Part shown: positions 8,022-17,429 of the stretch, piece after piece | How the letters are laid out: every line of letters starts with the position of its first letter | How positions within the stretch are numbered: position 1 is the stretch's first letter | DNA from: JAAYJR01 sp964611525 | Lineage (GTDB): Bacteria; Bacteroidota; Bacteroidia; Bacteroidales; Prolixibacteraceae | Direction of reading: 5' to 3' | Assembly: GCA_964611525.1 (NCBI GenBank) | Contig: CAZTAL010000049.1 | Span: 1-64,000, forward strand | Length of the DNA: 64,000 bases | Translations under genes and position numbers: made by a program | Notes under the pieces: model-generated | Database searches by the model: none | The model's input: the letters and a program-made list of their open reading frames with translations, nothing else | Told to the model about the DNA's origin: nothing

Positions 8022-8831
8022 ATGAAAAGACTATTCGCGTTAATAGCATTATTCGGAATGCTGTTTTTTATGGCATCAAACTCTGCGGTTGCTCAGGATG
8101 AAGCAGCTACACAGGATACAGCAAATGTTCAGCAGGAGCAGGCTGATGTTACTACTGATCCGGTTGAAGAAGCTGCTGCTGCAGCTGAGAAAGGTAAGTC
8201 CCTGCATAGCCAGTTAAAACAAAAATTTATTGAAGGTAATCCTTTCTTTATGTCATTTGTATTGATTGCGCTTATTTTAGGACTTGCATTTGCCATTGAG
8301 AGAGTTCTTTATCTTAATCTGGCAACAAGTAACACTAAAAAGTTACTTTCTAACGTTGAACAAGCTTTGGAAAACGGTGGTGTAGAAGCTGCTAAAGATG
8401 TTTGTAGGAAAACCCGCGGTCCGGTGGCTAGTATTTTTTATCAGGGACTCGACAGGGCAGATCATGGAATTGATGTGGTAGAGAAGTCAATTATTTCTTA
8501 TGGAGGTGTTCAGGCAGGATTACTTGAAAAAGGATTAAGCTGGATTGCCTTGTTTATTGCGCTTGCACCTATGCTTGGATTTATGGGTACTGTAATTGGT
8601 ATGATAGGAGCTTTTGATGCTATCGAGGTTGCAGGTGATATCTCTCCCTCCCTTGTGGCAGGAGGTATCAAGGTTGCTTTGATAACGACCGTATCCGGCC
8701 TTGTGGTAGCTATTATATTACAGATTTTTTACAACTACTGTGTGGCCAAAATTGATAGTATAGTAAATAATATGGAAGATGCTTCCATTTCATTATTAGA
8801 CTTATTGGTTAAACATAAAATGAAAAAATAA
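8022..8831 (+). CDS. exbB: MotA/TolQ/ExbB proton channel family protein
   Basis: ExbB-type proteins form the pentameric inner-membrane channel that uses the proton gradient to power TonB or TolA. This 269-residue protein has a cleavable signal peptide (residues 1-25, ending SAVAQ), a charged linker rich in Ala, Glu and Gln (26-60), and three membrane segments at about 73-95, 173-197 and 213-238. The channel signature is LAPMLGFMGTVIGMI (181-195) followed by GGIKVALITTVSGLVVA. The signal peptide and extra N-terminal linker are typical of the Bacteroidota form. It is the first gene of an operon with a small membrane protein and two ExbD genes (gaps 8, 33 and 2 bp). Confidence 0.92.
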   Translation: MKRLFALIALFGMLFFMASNSAVAQDEAATQDTANVQQEQADVTTDPVEEAAAAAEKGKSLHSQLKQKFIEGNPFFMSFVLIALILGLAFAIERVLYLNLATSNTKKLLSNVEQALENGGVEAAKDVCRKTRGPVASIFYQGLDRADHGIDVVEKSIISYGGVQAGLLEKGLSWIALFIALAPMLGFMGTVIGMIGAFDAIEVAGDISPSLVAGGIKVALITTVSGLVVAIILQIFYNYCVAKIDSIVNNMEDASISLLDLLVKHKMKK

Positions 8832-8839
8832 GAAGAACC

Positions 8840-9298
8840 ATGACTAAATTAGGAAAAATTGTTACCATACTATTGTGGCTCCTCATCCTTGTATCTGGTA
8901 TTCTTATTGTTTCATTAATGGTCAATATTAGCGAAAATGAGGCAGATCCTACAATGGGGAGTTGGATCAATTCCAACTTAATTTGGGCCTATATACTTAT
9001 GGCTATTGGTGCCGGAATTGCAATTTTTGCATCATTATTCCATATGGTCACAGATATAAATGCAGCCAAGAAAGGCCTTATATCGATATTGTTCCTTGGT
9101 GTAGTCTTTGTTCTTGCATATCTTTTGGCTTCCGATACGATTCCACAGTTTATCGGCGTACAGAAGTTTATTAATGACGGAACACTTACACCACAAGTAG
9201 CAAAACTAGTTGATGCCGGTTTGTACGCAATGTATATTTTACTTGCTTTAGCAGTATTATCTATTCTATTCTCGTCAATAAACCGGGTTTTTAAGTAA
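8840..9298 (+). CDS. Small four-helix membrane protein of the ExbB-ExbD operon
   Basis: A 152-residue protein with four hydrophobic segments (about 8-28, 46-67, 76-96 and 127-147) and short connecting loops. It has no motif that I can assign to an enzyme or transporter family. A gene of this kind is regularly found between exbB and the exbD pair in Bacteroidota, so a structural or accessory role in the proton channel complex is likely by context. It starts 8 bp after exbB and 33 bp before the first exbD. Function remains unassigned. Confidence 0.8.
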   Translation: MTKLGKIVTILLWLLILVSGILIVSLMVNISENEADPTMGSWINSNLIWAYILMAIGAGIAIFASLFHMVTDINAAKKGLISILFLGVVFVLAYLLASDTIPQFIGVQKFINDGTLTPQVAKLVDAGLYAMYILLALAVLSILFSSINRVFK

Positions 9299-9331
9299 TT
9301 TTAATCGTGGTAAAAAACAGGAAAATTAATT

Positions 9332-9907
9332 ATGGCTAAAAAAGTTCCAGAAATACCTTCTGCATCATTGGCTGACATTGCTTTTATGTTGCTGATTTTT
9401 TTCCTGGTAACAACCACAATGGACGTTGACAGCGGATTGGAAAGAAGACTTCCACAGTGGGTTGATGCTGAACAACTGCAGGATGATCAACAAATTAAAG
9501 AAAGAAATGTATTTGTTGTTTTGGTTAACCGTAATAACGAACTTTTAGTGGAAGGTGAATATGCCGATATAGAAAATTTACGTGAGAGAACAAAAGAATT
9601 CATGGCAAATCCAAATGACGCAGAGAATTTGCCTGAGAAAGAACCTGAACAAATACCTTACTTCGGAGAAGTGATGGTTACAAAAGGAGTTATTTCGCTC
9701 CGTAATGATCTTGACACAAAATACGGTACATACATCGCTGTTCAAAATGAACTGGTTGCTGCCATTAATGAATTGAGGGAAGAATTAGCCCGGCAAAAGT
9801 TTGGAAAATCTTATGATGATTTAGATGCTGATCAGCAAAATGCTATTCGCGATATCTATCCTTCAAGAATATCTGAAGCTGAACCCCAAAAAGTAGGAGA
9901 GAATTAA
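9332..9907 (+). CDS. exbD: ExbD/TolR biopolymer transport protein, copy 1
   Basis: ExbD anchors in the inner membrane with one helix and helps couple proton flow to TonB. The 191-residue chain has a short cytoplasmic start, then a single membrane helix (about 13-31) with the conserved aspartate at D15 in ASLADIAFMLLIFF, the residue known to be essential in ExbD and TolR. The periplasmic domain (32-191) is longer than in E. coli ExbD (141 residues in total) and includes an inserted acidic segment near 95-115. It is followed 2 bp later by a second, shorter ExbD, so the complex may contain both. Confidence 0.93.
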   Translation: MAKKVPEIPSASLADIAFMLLIFFLVTTTMDVDSGLERRLPQWVDAEQLQDDQQIKERNVFVVLVNRNNELLVEGEYADIENLRERTKEFMANPNDAENLPEKEPEQIPYFGEVMVTKGVISLRNDLDTKYGTYIAVQNELVAAINELREELARQKFGKSYDDLDADQQNAIRDIYPSRISEAEPQKVGEN

Positions 9908-9909
9908 TT

Positions 9910-10380
9910 ATGCATAAGTTTAGAAAAGATGGAAAAAAAGAGGTTCCTCCAATTTCAACGGCTTCTTTGCCTGATATTGTTTTTATGCTGTTGTTCTTCT
10001 TTATGGTGAGTACAACCATGCGTGAAGTTACCTACAAGGTGAAATTACGATTGCCTGAAGCAACAGAATTAAGCAAACTTGAAAAGAAATCGCTTGTTAG
10101 TTATATTTATGTAGGGGAACCGTTGCCGCAATATCAAAAGACATTCGGTGTTGCGCCTCGTATACAATTGAACGATCAATTCGCTAATGTTGGTGATATA
10201 CAAGATTATATCATAGCTGAGAGAGAGGCCAGAGATGAAGCTGAAAGGCCGTTAATGATTACTTCTCTTAAGGTGGATGAAAATACTAAAATGGGTATTG
10301 TAACTGACATCAAACAGGAATTGAGGAAATCTGCAGCTTTACATATTAACTATTCATCAAGAAAAGAGGTCGAAAGATAA
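9910..10380 (+). CDS. exbD: ExbD/TolR biopolymer transport protein, copy 2
   Basis: A 156-residue paralog of the preceding protein, with the helix TASLPDIVFMLLFFFMVSTT and conserved D22. Its periplasmic domain ends with the typical segment in which a peptide-binding strand (VTDIKQELRKSAALHINYSS) closes the fold. The pair of unequal ExbD proteins is a Bacteroidota feature linked to energising the many TonB-dependent receptors of these bacteria, one of which lies at the far end of this window. It closes the operon and is followed by a bidirectional terminator. Confidence 0.93.
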   Translation: MHKFRKDGKKEVPPISTASLPDIVFMLLFFFMVSTTMREVTYKVKLRLPEATELSKLEKKSLVSYIYVGEPLPQYQKTFGVAPRIQLNDQFANVGDIQDYIIAEREARDEAERPLMITSLKVDENTKMGIVTDIKQELRKSAALHINYSSRKEVER

Positions 10381-10405
10381 AGGATTTGAATAGTTTGATA
10401 TTCCC

Positions 10406-10443
10406 AAATAACCCTAAGGGTAGTTATACTTTTAGGGTTATTT
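10406..10443. terminator. Bidirectional hairpin between exbD and aspS
   Basis: The stem AAATAACCCTAA / TTAGGGTTATTT encloses about 14 bases and is flanked by A and T runs, so it can end transcripts from both sides. Its right arm covers the aspS stop codon. Confidence 0.75.
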
Positions 10444-12183
10444 CTTTACCTGGAGGTAGAGCTCCTTTAATTGCTCATCCGAAATAGGGGAAGGAGAATT
10501 TATCATCACATCTCTTCCTGCATTGTTTTTAGGAAATGCAATTACATCACGAATAGAATCCAGACCGGCAAACAATGATACAAGCCGGTCGAAACCAAAG
10601 GCTATACCCGCATGTGGTGGAGCACCATATTTAAAAGCATTGATCAGAAATCCAAATTGTTTTTCAGCCTTTTCACGTGTAAAACCTAATGTCTTGAACA
10701 TTTTTGATTGTAATTCCGGTTCGTGAATTCTCACTGAACCGCCTCCTATTTCAACTCCATTAATTACCAGATCATAGGCGTTAGCTCTTACATTTTCCGG
10801 ATCTGTATCTAATTTGTCAATATCTTCTATTTTGGGCGAAGTAAAGGGGTGATGCATGGCAAAAAATCTCTTATCATCTTCATCCCACTCTAAAAGAGGA
10901 AAATCAACAACCCATAGAGGCTTAAACAATTTTTTATTAAGAAGATTAAGCCGGCTGCCCATTTCAAGACGAAGTGTACCGAGTGCATTTAAGGTTTGTA
11001 TTTTGTTTCCGGAAAGTATCAAAATTAAATCTCCTGACTTTGCATTTAATTTTTTACACAAGTTCCGGAGATCTTCATTTGAATAGAATTTATCGATAGA
11101 TGATTTTAAACTTCCATCTTTATTATATTTTATATAAATCAGACCCTTTGCTCCAATCTGTGGGCGCTTAACCCAATTTGTGAGTTCATCCAACTGTTTA
11201 CGCGAATAATCGCTACACCCTTCAGCACATATGGCACCTGTATATTCTGCAGAATCAAATATTTTGAACCCGCCTCCTTTCACAATGCCGGTTATTTCGG
11301 AAATCAACATTTTAAAACGGACATCAGGTTTGTCAGTTCCATATTTTTCTATAGCTTCCGAATATGATAATTTTTCGAAATCGTTCACTTCAATATTCAG
11401 AACTTCTTTAAAAGTATGCTTAGTTAATCCTTCGATTATATTAAGAATATCCTCCTGTTCAACGAAAGACATTTCACAGTCGATCTGGGTAAATTCCGGC
11501 TGACGGTCAGCACGCAAGTCCTCATCTCTGAAACATTTCACTATTTGATAATATTTATCAAATCCGGCAATCATAAGCAATTGTTTAAAAAGCTGAGGTG
11601 ATTGTGGAAGTGCGTAAAATTCTCCGGGACTCATCCTGGATGGAACAACAAAATCACGTGCTCCCTCAGGAGTAGATTTTATAAGTACAGGTGTTTCTGT
11701 TTCTATAAAACCATTGGTATTCAGGTAGTTTCTGACAGCATGGGCCATTTTTGCCCTTAATTCAATATTTTTCCTGACGATGTTCCTCCGTAGATCAAGA
11801 TAACGGTATTTCATTCTAATATCATCACCTCCATCGGTTTCATCTTCAATGGTAAATGGGGGTATTTTTGCAGGACTTAATATTTTTAATTCACTTAGTT
11901 CAATTTCAATATCCCCTGTGGAAATTTTTTTGTTTTTACTTGAGCGTTCACGTACTATCCCTTTTGCCTGTATTACAAACTCCCTTCCCGTTTTTTCAAG
12001 AGTATTGACAATTTTTTCAGGAGTCTTTTCATCAGTTACCAACTGGGTGATCCCATAACGATCACGCAAATCAATAAAATTCATAGCTCCTAAATTTCTT
12101 ATTCGTTGGATCCATCCGGCCAGTAAAACCTCTTGTCCGATGTTATCAATTCTTAATTCACCACATGTATAATTTCTGTACAT
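10438..12183 (-). CDS. aspS: Aspartate--tRNA ligase
   Basis: AspRS attaches aspartate to its tRNA in a two-step ATP-dependent reaction. The 581-residue chain has the bacterial architecture: an N-terminal OB-fold anticodon-binding domain (1-110), the class II catalytic core with motif 2 (FRDEDLRADRQPEFTQID), a bacterial GAD insertion (about 280-410) and the terminal motif 3 (HAGIAFGFDRLVSL). The signature GVEIGGGSVRIHE is present. The GAD insertion identifies it as AspRS and not AsnRS. It is transcribed alone, with tadA diverging from its start 66 bp away. Confidence 0.97.
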   Translation of the reverse strand: MYRNYTCGELRIDNIGQEVLLAGWIQRIRNLGAMNFIDLRDRYGITQLVTDEKTPEKIVNTLEKTGREFVIQAKGIVRERSSKNKKISTGDIEIELSELKILSPAKIPPFTIEDETDGGDDIRMKYRYLDLRRNIVRKNIELRAKMAHAVRNYLNTNGFIETETPVLIKSTPEGARDFVVPSRMSPGEFYALPQSPQLFKQLLMIAGFDKYYQIVKCFRDEDLRADRQPEFTQIDCEMSFVEQEDILNIIEGLTKHTFKEVLNIEVNDFEKLSYSEAIEKYGTDKPDVRFKMLISEITGIVKGGGFKIFDSAEYTGAICAEGCSDYSRKQLDELTNWVKRPQIGAKGLIYIKYNKDGSLKSSIDKFYSNEDLRNLCKKLNAKSGDLILILSGNKIQTLNALGTLRLEMGSRLNLLNKKLFKPLWVVDFPLLEWDEDDKRFFAMHHPFTSPKIEDIDKLDTDPENVRANAYDLVINGVEIGGGSVRIHEPELQSKMFKTLGFTREKAEKQFGFLINAFKYGAPPHAGIAFGFDRLVSLFAGLDSIRDVIAFPKNNAGRDVMINSPSPISDEQLKELYLQVKK

Positions 12184-12249
12184 GATATTTTTTTTTGGAT
12201 TTGATTGCGAAAATAAGAAGATTTTAGGAAATTCATTCTTTTAAATTAA

Positions 12250-12705
12250 ATGCTTTTAAGTATGAATAAGTTATTTAATGATGAATATTATATGAAAATT
12301 GCTTTGGAGGAAGCATATAAGGCTTATTATGAAGGGGAGGTGCCTGTGGGCGCTGTCGTGGTTACTGAGAATAGAATTATTGTTCGTGCACATAACCTGA
12401 CTGAGACATTGAACGATGTAACTGCCCACGCTGAGATGCAAGCTATTACGGCAGCAGAAAATTATCTCGGAGGAAAGTACCTTGATGATTGTACTTTATA
12501 TATCACTTTAGAACCATGTGTTATGTGTGCCGGTGCTTTATCCTGGGCACGGATAGGCAGAATTGTATTCGGAGCAACAGATGAAAAAAGGGGATATAGT
12601 AAGTATACGAATGATATATTCCATCCTAAAACTGAAATTGTCGGCGGCATTCTTGAGAAGAAATGTGCAGAATTAGTGAGAAAATTTTTTAAAGCAAAAA
12701 GATAA
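12250..12705 (+). CDS. tadA: tRNA adenosine(34) deaminase / nucleoside deaminase
   Basis: TadA deaminates adenosine 34 to inosine in tRNA-Arg(ACG). The 151-residue protein has the zinc-dependent cytidine-deaminase fold with H60 and the catalytic E62 in the HAE motif (VTAHAEMQAI) and the cysteine ligands C90 and C93 in LEPCVMCAGALSWARIG. The sequence FGATDEKRGY and the C-terminal LVRKFFKAKR are typical of TadA and not of guanine deaminases. The start may be the ATG at 12262 (MNKLFNDEYYM), four codons downstream, which fits the family better. It is divergent from aspS. Confidence 0.92.
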   Translation: MLLSMNKLFNDEYYMKIALEEAYKAYYEGEVPVGAVVVTENRIIVRAHNLTETLNDVTAHAEMQAITAAENYLGGKYLDDCTLYITLEPCVMCAGALSWARIGRIVFGATDEKRGYSKYTNDIFHPKTEIVGGILEKKCAELVRKFFKAKR

Positions 12706-12820
12706 AGTGATATTACTACTGGTTTTTGTGGATTAGAAAGCTAAAGTTACCAATGTAGTCTAATTTCAAATAAACAATCTTAATTTGATTTTTTTTGTCA
12801 GGGAAAATTATCAGGTATTA

Positions 12821-14074
12821 TTATAATTTATCTGGATATTTTACGGAAATTATTTTAAATCCTGCTTTTTGTAAATCTTTCCAGAAAAGCGGATATGATT
12901 TGGCTACTACTGTCGGATTGTCTATAATGATTTTTTTGCCGGCTAGTGCCAAAGGTGCAAATGAAAGTGCCATTCGGTGGTCGTTATAGGTTTTGATTAC
13001 AGGGGTATGTTCGGTAGGTAAGGGAGTGGAAGTTCCGTTCCATTCTAATTCACCAGTGACTGGTTCGTTAAGTTTTGCGCCAAATTTTAAGAGCTCGTTT
13101 TTTAGAGCATAAATACGGTCTGTTTCCTTTATTTTGAGGGTTTTTAATCCGTAAAAATGGAACGGTATTTTTTTTGCCACGCACAGACAACTCATGGTTT
13201 GTGCAATATCCGGATTTTCGATGAAATCGAGCTGCAAGTTGTCAGGTTTTATCTCTTTTGATTTTGATATCAGAACCCCATGTTTTTTTTGTGTCGACGT
13301 TATGCCAAATAGTTCAAACCATTCTGTAATCCGGGCATCTCCCTGAATGCTGTTAAGGTTCAGATTTTTTATAAATATTTCACCTTTTGTTGCCATCGCG
13401 AGGATTTGGTACCAATAAGAAGCACTAGACCAGTCACCCTCCATCTTAAATTTAAAGGGAAGATATTTTTGTTCCGGCACGATTATTTTATTCCTGCTCC
13501 ATTCATATTTTATCCCGAATGTGGACATAATACTTAATGTAAGTTTGATGTATGAGCTTGATGTTATATTTCCGGTGATTTTCAGGGTTAGTCCGTTCTC
13601 AACAGCAGGAGCTATCATAAGGAGGGCTGAAATATATTGACTTGATACACTGCCATTCAGTTCAATAATTTGACCTTTAAGGTGCGACCCGTAAATTTTT
13701 AATGGTGGATAGCCTTCCTTTTCCAGATATATTATTTTAGCCCCAAGCTGATTTAAAGCATCAACCAATATTTTTATGGGTCTTTGCTTCATTCTTTCTG
13801 AACCGGTAACTTCCCATTCACCTGGAATCATCGACAGGAAAGCTGTGAGAAATCTCATGGCAGTCCCGGCATGTCCGATGTCAATTTTTTTGTCGTTTGA
13901 AAACAACGCTTTTTTCAATACCTGTGTATCGTCACTATCTGATAAATTTCCTGTCGGAAAAGGATTTGAGCATAGCGCATTAATTATTAAAATCCGGTTG
14001 CTGATGCTCTTGGAGGCAGGAAGCTCAATACTACTGCTGATCTTTTTCTGTTTATTTGAAATTATAAATTGCAT
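12821..14074 (-). CDS. aroA: 3-phosphoshikimate 1-carboxyvinyltransferase (EPSP synthase)
   Basis: AroA joins shikimate-3-phosphate and phosphoenolpyruvate to form EPSP, the sixth step of the shikimate pathway. The 417-residue protein has the two-domain layout of the family: LPASKSISNRILIINAL near the start (substrate lysine, serine and arginine), GHAGTAMRFLTAFL (the phosphoenolpyruvate-binding G-T-A-x-R region), SSQYISALLMIAP, and KETDRIYALKNEL with NDHRMALSFAPLAL near the C-terminus. It is slightly shorter than the E. coli enzyme (427). It shares its strand with aroB 213 bp upstream; together with the chorismatase-like gene at 60.2 kb it shows that the chorismate route is present. Confidence 0.95.
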   Translation of the reverse strand: MQFIISNKQKKISSSIELPASKSISNRILIINALCSNPFPTGNLSDSDDTQVLKKALFSNDKKIDIGHAGTAMRFLTAFLSMIPGEWEVTGSERMKQRPIKILVDALNQLGAKIIYLEKEGYPPLKIYGSHLKGQIIELNGSVSSQYISALLMIAPAVENGLTLKITGNITSSSYIKLTLSIMSTFGIKYEWSRNKIIVPEQKYLPFKFKMEGDWSSASYWYQILAMATKGEIFIKNLNLNSIQGDARITEWFELFGITSTQKKHGVLISKSKEIKPDNLQLDFIENPDIAQTMSCLCVAKKIPFHFYGLKTLKIKETDRIYALKNELLKFGAKLNEPVTGELEWNGTSTPLPTEHTPVIKTYNDHRMALSFAPLALAGKKIIIDNPTVVAKSYPLFWKDLQKAGFKIISVKYPDKL

Positions 14075-14287
14075 TTCGTTAAATTTTTATTTTTATCTGC
14101 TTTCACAGACTTAGCAAACCATATGATAGTTAGTTTGTTCGTATATATATTCATTTTCTGGCAAAAATAGTTTAACAGGTATATTTAAGATTTTTGTCTG
14201 ATTATTTCTGCTTATAGATGCAAGCAGTTTGACAGCCTGAATTTTATTGCAAAGATAAAATCCGTAGACAATACTTTTCATAATGGT

Positions 14288-15352
14288 TTATTTCATTGTC
14301 CGGAATGTATTGAAATAGTCAAGAGCTCTTAATATTAGAATTTTTTCGCAGTTTTTATTGATTTCGATTTGTCCCGGCTTCGAAATAAGTGAAAAATTAA
14401 TCCTCTCTGCTTCATTTTTTTTATCGTGAATCATCAGATTCAGCAATCTTTCAAAATCGGATTTATCAATCTTGAATCTGCCGTATATTCTGAAAAGCCA
14501 ATTAGTTAATTCATTAAGTTCAGTTTCATCAAAGCCGCATTTAATTTTTGATAAAAAAAGTTCAGTAATCATTCCCCATGCGACAGCGTAACCATGTAGT
14601 ACAGATCGCTCTTGTTCAAGGGCAAGACTCTCGAAAGCATGTCCGGCTGTATGGCCAAAATTTAATGCTTTGCGGATATTTTTTTCTTTTGGATCTTTAT
14701 CGACAAAATATTTTTTTATATCCAGAGAATTAGCTATAATTTGTTGGAGTGATAAATAATCGACATTGTCGAGATCGAAATTTTTCAGTTCTTCCAAATG
14801 TGCAGGACTCTTTATTAGTCCGTGTTTTATCATTTCTGCAAACCCGGAAAGAAAATTTTTATGATCTAAAGTTTTCAGGAAATCAGTATTTATGATCACT
14901 GCAACCGGTTCTCTGAAACTACCAATTTCGTTTTTAAGTCCGTTAAAATTAATGCCGGTTTTCCCGCCTGTTGAGGCGTCTACCTGCGATAAAAGTGTAG
15001 TAGGGACATTAAGGAAATTTATTCCCCGCTTAAAAGTAGAAGCAGCAAATCCCGCCAAATCAGTAAGCATCCCTCCGCCGATATTGATAAGCATAGATTT
15101 CCTGTCTGCCCCATAATCGGAAAGGAATTTCCAAATTATTTTTACCGAATCCAGATTTTTATTTTTTTCTCCAGAAGGAACAATAACTTTTTTTATTTTG
15201 TAAGAATTTAACAGAATATTAAAATTATTTACCCATAACTTGTTAACATTTTCTTCTGTAGCCAAAAAAATTTTATTATTATCGTAATTTTGTATCCACT
15301 CTTTAATGGTCTTTTCAAAAGAGTGGCTAAATATTATTTTTGAATTTGCCAT
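14288..15352 (-). CDS. aroB: 3-dehydroquinate synthase
   Basis: AroB converts DAHP to 3-dehydroquinate, the second step of the shikimate pathway, using NAD and a divalent metal. The 354-residue chain shows the NAD-binding GGGMLTDLAGFAASTFKRG and VPTTLLSQVDASTGGKTGIN segments. The metal ligands lie in GFAEMIKHGLI (Glu), LHGYAVAWGM (His) and FGHTAGHAFE (His). The length is that of the bacterial monofunctional enzyme. The gap to aroA (14075-14287) contains no gene. The two genes may be co-transcribed, although the spacing is long for an operon here. Confidence 0.96.
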   Translation of the reverse strand: MANSKIIFSHSFEKTIKEWIQNYDNNKIFLATEENVNKLWVNNFNILLNSYKIKKVIVPSGEKNKNLDSVKIIWKFLSDYGADRKSMLINIGGGMLTDLAGFAASTFKRGINFLNVPTTLLSQVDASTGGKTGINFNGLKNEIGSFREPVAVIINTDFLKTLDHKNFLSGFAEMIKHGLIKSPAHLEELKNFDLDNVDYLSLQQIIANSLDIKKYFVDKDPKEKNIRKALNFGHTAGHAFESLALEQERSVLHGYAVAWGMITELFLSKIKCGFDETELNELTNWLFRIYGRFKIDKSDFERLLNLMIHDKKNEAERINFSLISKPGQIEINKNCEKILILRALDYFNTFRTMK

Positions 15353-15464
15353 ACCTTATTGCTGATTTAGTGGTAAAGTTACAATAAATTTGTTATCCGG
15401 TTTTAAGAAGGTAAAAGACGTTTTGTTTTTCAGCAGAACACTAATTATTTATTAAAAATATGGT

Positions 15465-15601
15465 GAGTTTAGTCTAAAAAGGCGCTTTGCGCACTTTTCG
15501 GACAAATTAGTAAAATTTGTCAAGATGATTTTCAATTATATACAAAAGACATAAAAATTTTATAAATAGAAATTTTAGTTTTTATACCGAACTCTATGAT
15601 A
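15465..15601. repeat. Dispersed intergenic repeat family A, copy 1
   Basis: This stretch aligns with 41725-41862: both have TAGTCTAAAAAGG-GCTT-GC-CA near the left end, an AT-rich centre with ATATACAAAA / ATCTACAAAA, and TTTTTATAC-GAACTC-ATGATA at the right end. The right end of this copy covers the start codon of the next gene (15596). The ends (GAGTT and AACTC) are partly inverted, as in miniature transposable elements. Confidence 0.55.
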
Positions 15602-16048
15602 ATTACAAATAAAGGAAGAACCGTATTTTACAAGAGGCTTTTTTACCTGGTTAGTCTTGTGATTGCTATAATTGCATTAATTTTGTTTTTAATGGACTTG
15701 ACTATATATGCGTTAGCATCAGTTGGAGTATTTGCTTTGTGGTTTCTTTTTTTCCAGGTTATTGATTATCAATATATTGAATTCAGTGATGAAAATAATA
15801 AAATATTGTTGCGGTATTATAAATTAATTCGTTTTGGCAAAACAGAATTTAATGCTATTGAATTTCCTCAAAGAATTTTATATAATGTGTCATTTGAGAA
15901 TTCAGTTTTTGGGAAAATGACCGATTTAACATTCATAATAAAAACGAGACGTGGAATAGCCGAATACCCTTCTGTCAGCCTTACGGCACTCCCCAAAGAA
16001 GACCGTGTAAGGATGAAAGCTATTCTTTATAATATTTTGGGAATATAA
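15596..16048 (+). CDS. Small membrane protein of unknown function
   Basis: A 150-residue protein with a short basic start, two adjacent membrane helices (about 13-34 and 36-57) and a soluble C-terminal domain of about 90 residues with alternating hydrophobic and charged positions, likely a beta-rich domain. I do not recognise a family; the two-helix hairpin plus beta domain recalls bacterial PH-like membrane proteins, but no motif proves it. It lies 38 bp upstream of dprA in the same direction and may be co-transcribed. The start codon lies inside the right end of a dispersed repeat, so its 5' region may have been shaped by that element. Confidence 0.7.
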   Translation: MIITNKGRTVFYKRLFYLVSLVIAIIALILFLMDLTIYALASVGVFALWFLFFQVIDYQYIEFSDENNKILLRYYKLIRFGKTEFNAIEFPQRILYNVSFENSVFGKMTDLTFIIKTRRGIAEYPSVSLTALPKEDRVRMKAILYNILGI

Positions 16049-16086
16049 ATTACCAAATACAAGCACACAATAAATATTTTGAGTAT

Positions 16087-17208
16087 ATGAAATCCGATTT
16101 GTTTTATAAAATTGCTCTTTCTCTTGTTCCGGGAATAGGTGGCATTCTGGCAAGAAATCTTCTGGATTACTGCGGAAGTGCAAAGCAAATTTTTTCAGAA
16201 TCTTTGAATTCACTTATGAAAATTCCAGGAATCGGAGAAATTAATGCCAGACGTATTAAGAATGCTAACGTATGTAGAGAGGCAGAAAGAGAACTTTTCT
16301 TTATAAATAAATATAACGTAGATGTCTTTTTTTATTCTGATAAACATTATCCCCGCAGACTGAAATCATGTGCGGATGCTCCTATAATTTTATATTCGAA
16401 AGGAAAGGTGGATTTGAATAGTCCAAAGGTTTTAAGCATTGTAGGCACTCGTAATGCTACTGAATATGGCAGGATGGTGTGTGAAAAGCTAATTCGTAAT
16501 TTTTCCGAGCGAAGTTATTCTGTTTTGATTGTCAGCGGACTTGCTTACGGTATTGACATCAGTGCCCATAAATGGTCACTTAAATTTAATATTCCTACTG
16601 TTGGTGTGTTAGGACATGGCCTTGATAGAATCTATCCATCACTTCATTCGGAAGTAGCAAGAAGAATGTTGCATAACGGAGGACTGGTTTCTGATTTTCC
16701 GAGTCACACAAAGATAGATCCGACAAATTTTATAAGGCGTAACAGAATAATTGCAGGATTGTCAGATGCAACTATAGTTGTTGAATCTGCTGAAAAGGGT
16801 GGTGCACTTATTACTGCTGATATTGCTTCGTCATACAACCGTGATGTTTTTGCCTTCCCCGGTCGTTCTAGTGATATTTATTCACGTGGATGCAACCGGC
16901 TTATATTTAAAAATGGCGCCGGTCTGATACAGGGCATTGAAGATATCGAATATTTGATGGGATGGGAAAATGCCTTTAAAGAACAATCAGCAGAACCTAA
17001 ACTTTTTGTTGAGCTAACTGACGAGGAGAAAAAAATTGTCGATTTGCTAAAAACCAAGGAGAAACTATTCATTGATCAAATATCCTCAGAAACTAAATTA
17101 CCCGGTAGTATAATATCTACACTACTGATGGAACTAGAATTTAAAAATGTTTTGACAGCTTTGCCAGGTAATATGTATGAACTGAAAACTAACATTCGAC
17201 TAGTTTAA
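16087..17208 (+). CDS. dprA: DNA-processing protein DprA
   Basis: DprA (Smf) binds incoming single-stranded DNA during natural transformation and loads RecA on it. The 373-residue chain has an N-terminal helix-hairpin-helix region (1-60, LVPGIGG and KIPGIGEINARRI). The extended Rossmann fold follows, with SIVGTRNATEYGRMVCEKLI, VSGLAYGIDISAHKWSL, GHGLDRIYPS and PTNFIRRNRIIAGLSDATIV. Then comes VESAEKGGALITADIA and a C-terminal winged-helix domain (DprA_WH, 305-370). The order and length match the family. DprA is widespread even in species not known to be competent, so its presence alone does not show natural transformation. Confidence 0.96.
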   Translation: MKSDLFYKIALSLVPGIGGILARNLLDYCGSAKQIFSESLNSLMKIPGIGEINARRIKNANVCREAERELFFINKYNVDVFFYSDKHYPRRLKSCADAPIILYSKGKVDLNSPKVLSIVGTRNATEYGRMVCEKLIRNFSERSYSVLIVSGLAYGIDISAHKWSLKFNIPTVGVLGHGLDRIYPSLHSEVARRMLHNGGLVSDFPSHTKIDPTNFIRRNRIIAGLSDATIVVESAEKGGALITADIASSYNRDVFAFPGRSSDIYSRGCNRLIFKNGAGLIQGIEDIEYLMGWENAFKEQSAEPKLFVELTDEEKKIVDLLKTKEKLFIDQISSETKLPGSIISTLLMELEFKNVLTALPGNMYELKTNIRLV

Positions 17209-17429
17209 ATATGTATTACAAAAAAGTCAGATATGGGTAACAATAAAAATTTAAGTGGATAGGCGATATTTATTCAGTTAATAATATATTGACAAAAGGG
17301 GTATACGGGAAATTGACAGACAACATGAGTCGGATATAAGGTAGCCGGCAAATCATCTGTACGTTCTAATTATCTATAAATGAATATTTTTGGCCGGGAA
17401 TGATAATGACAAGGGGCTTTATGGATAGA

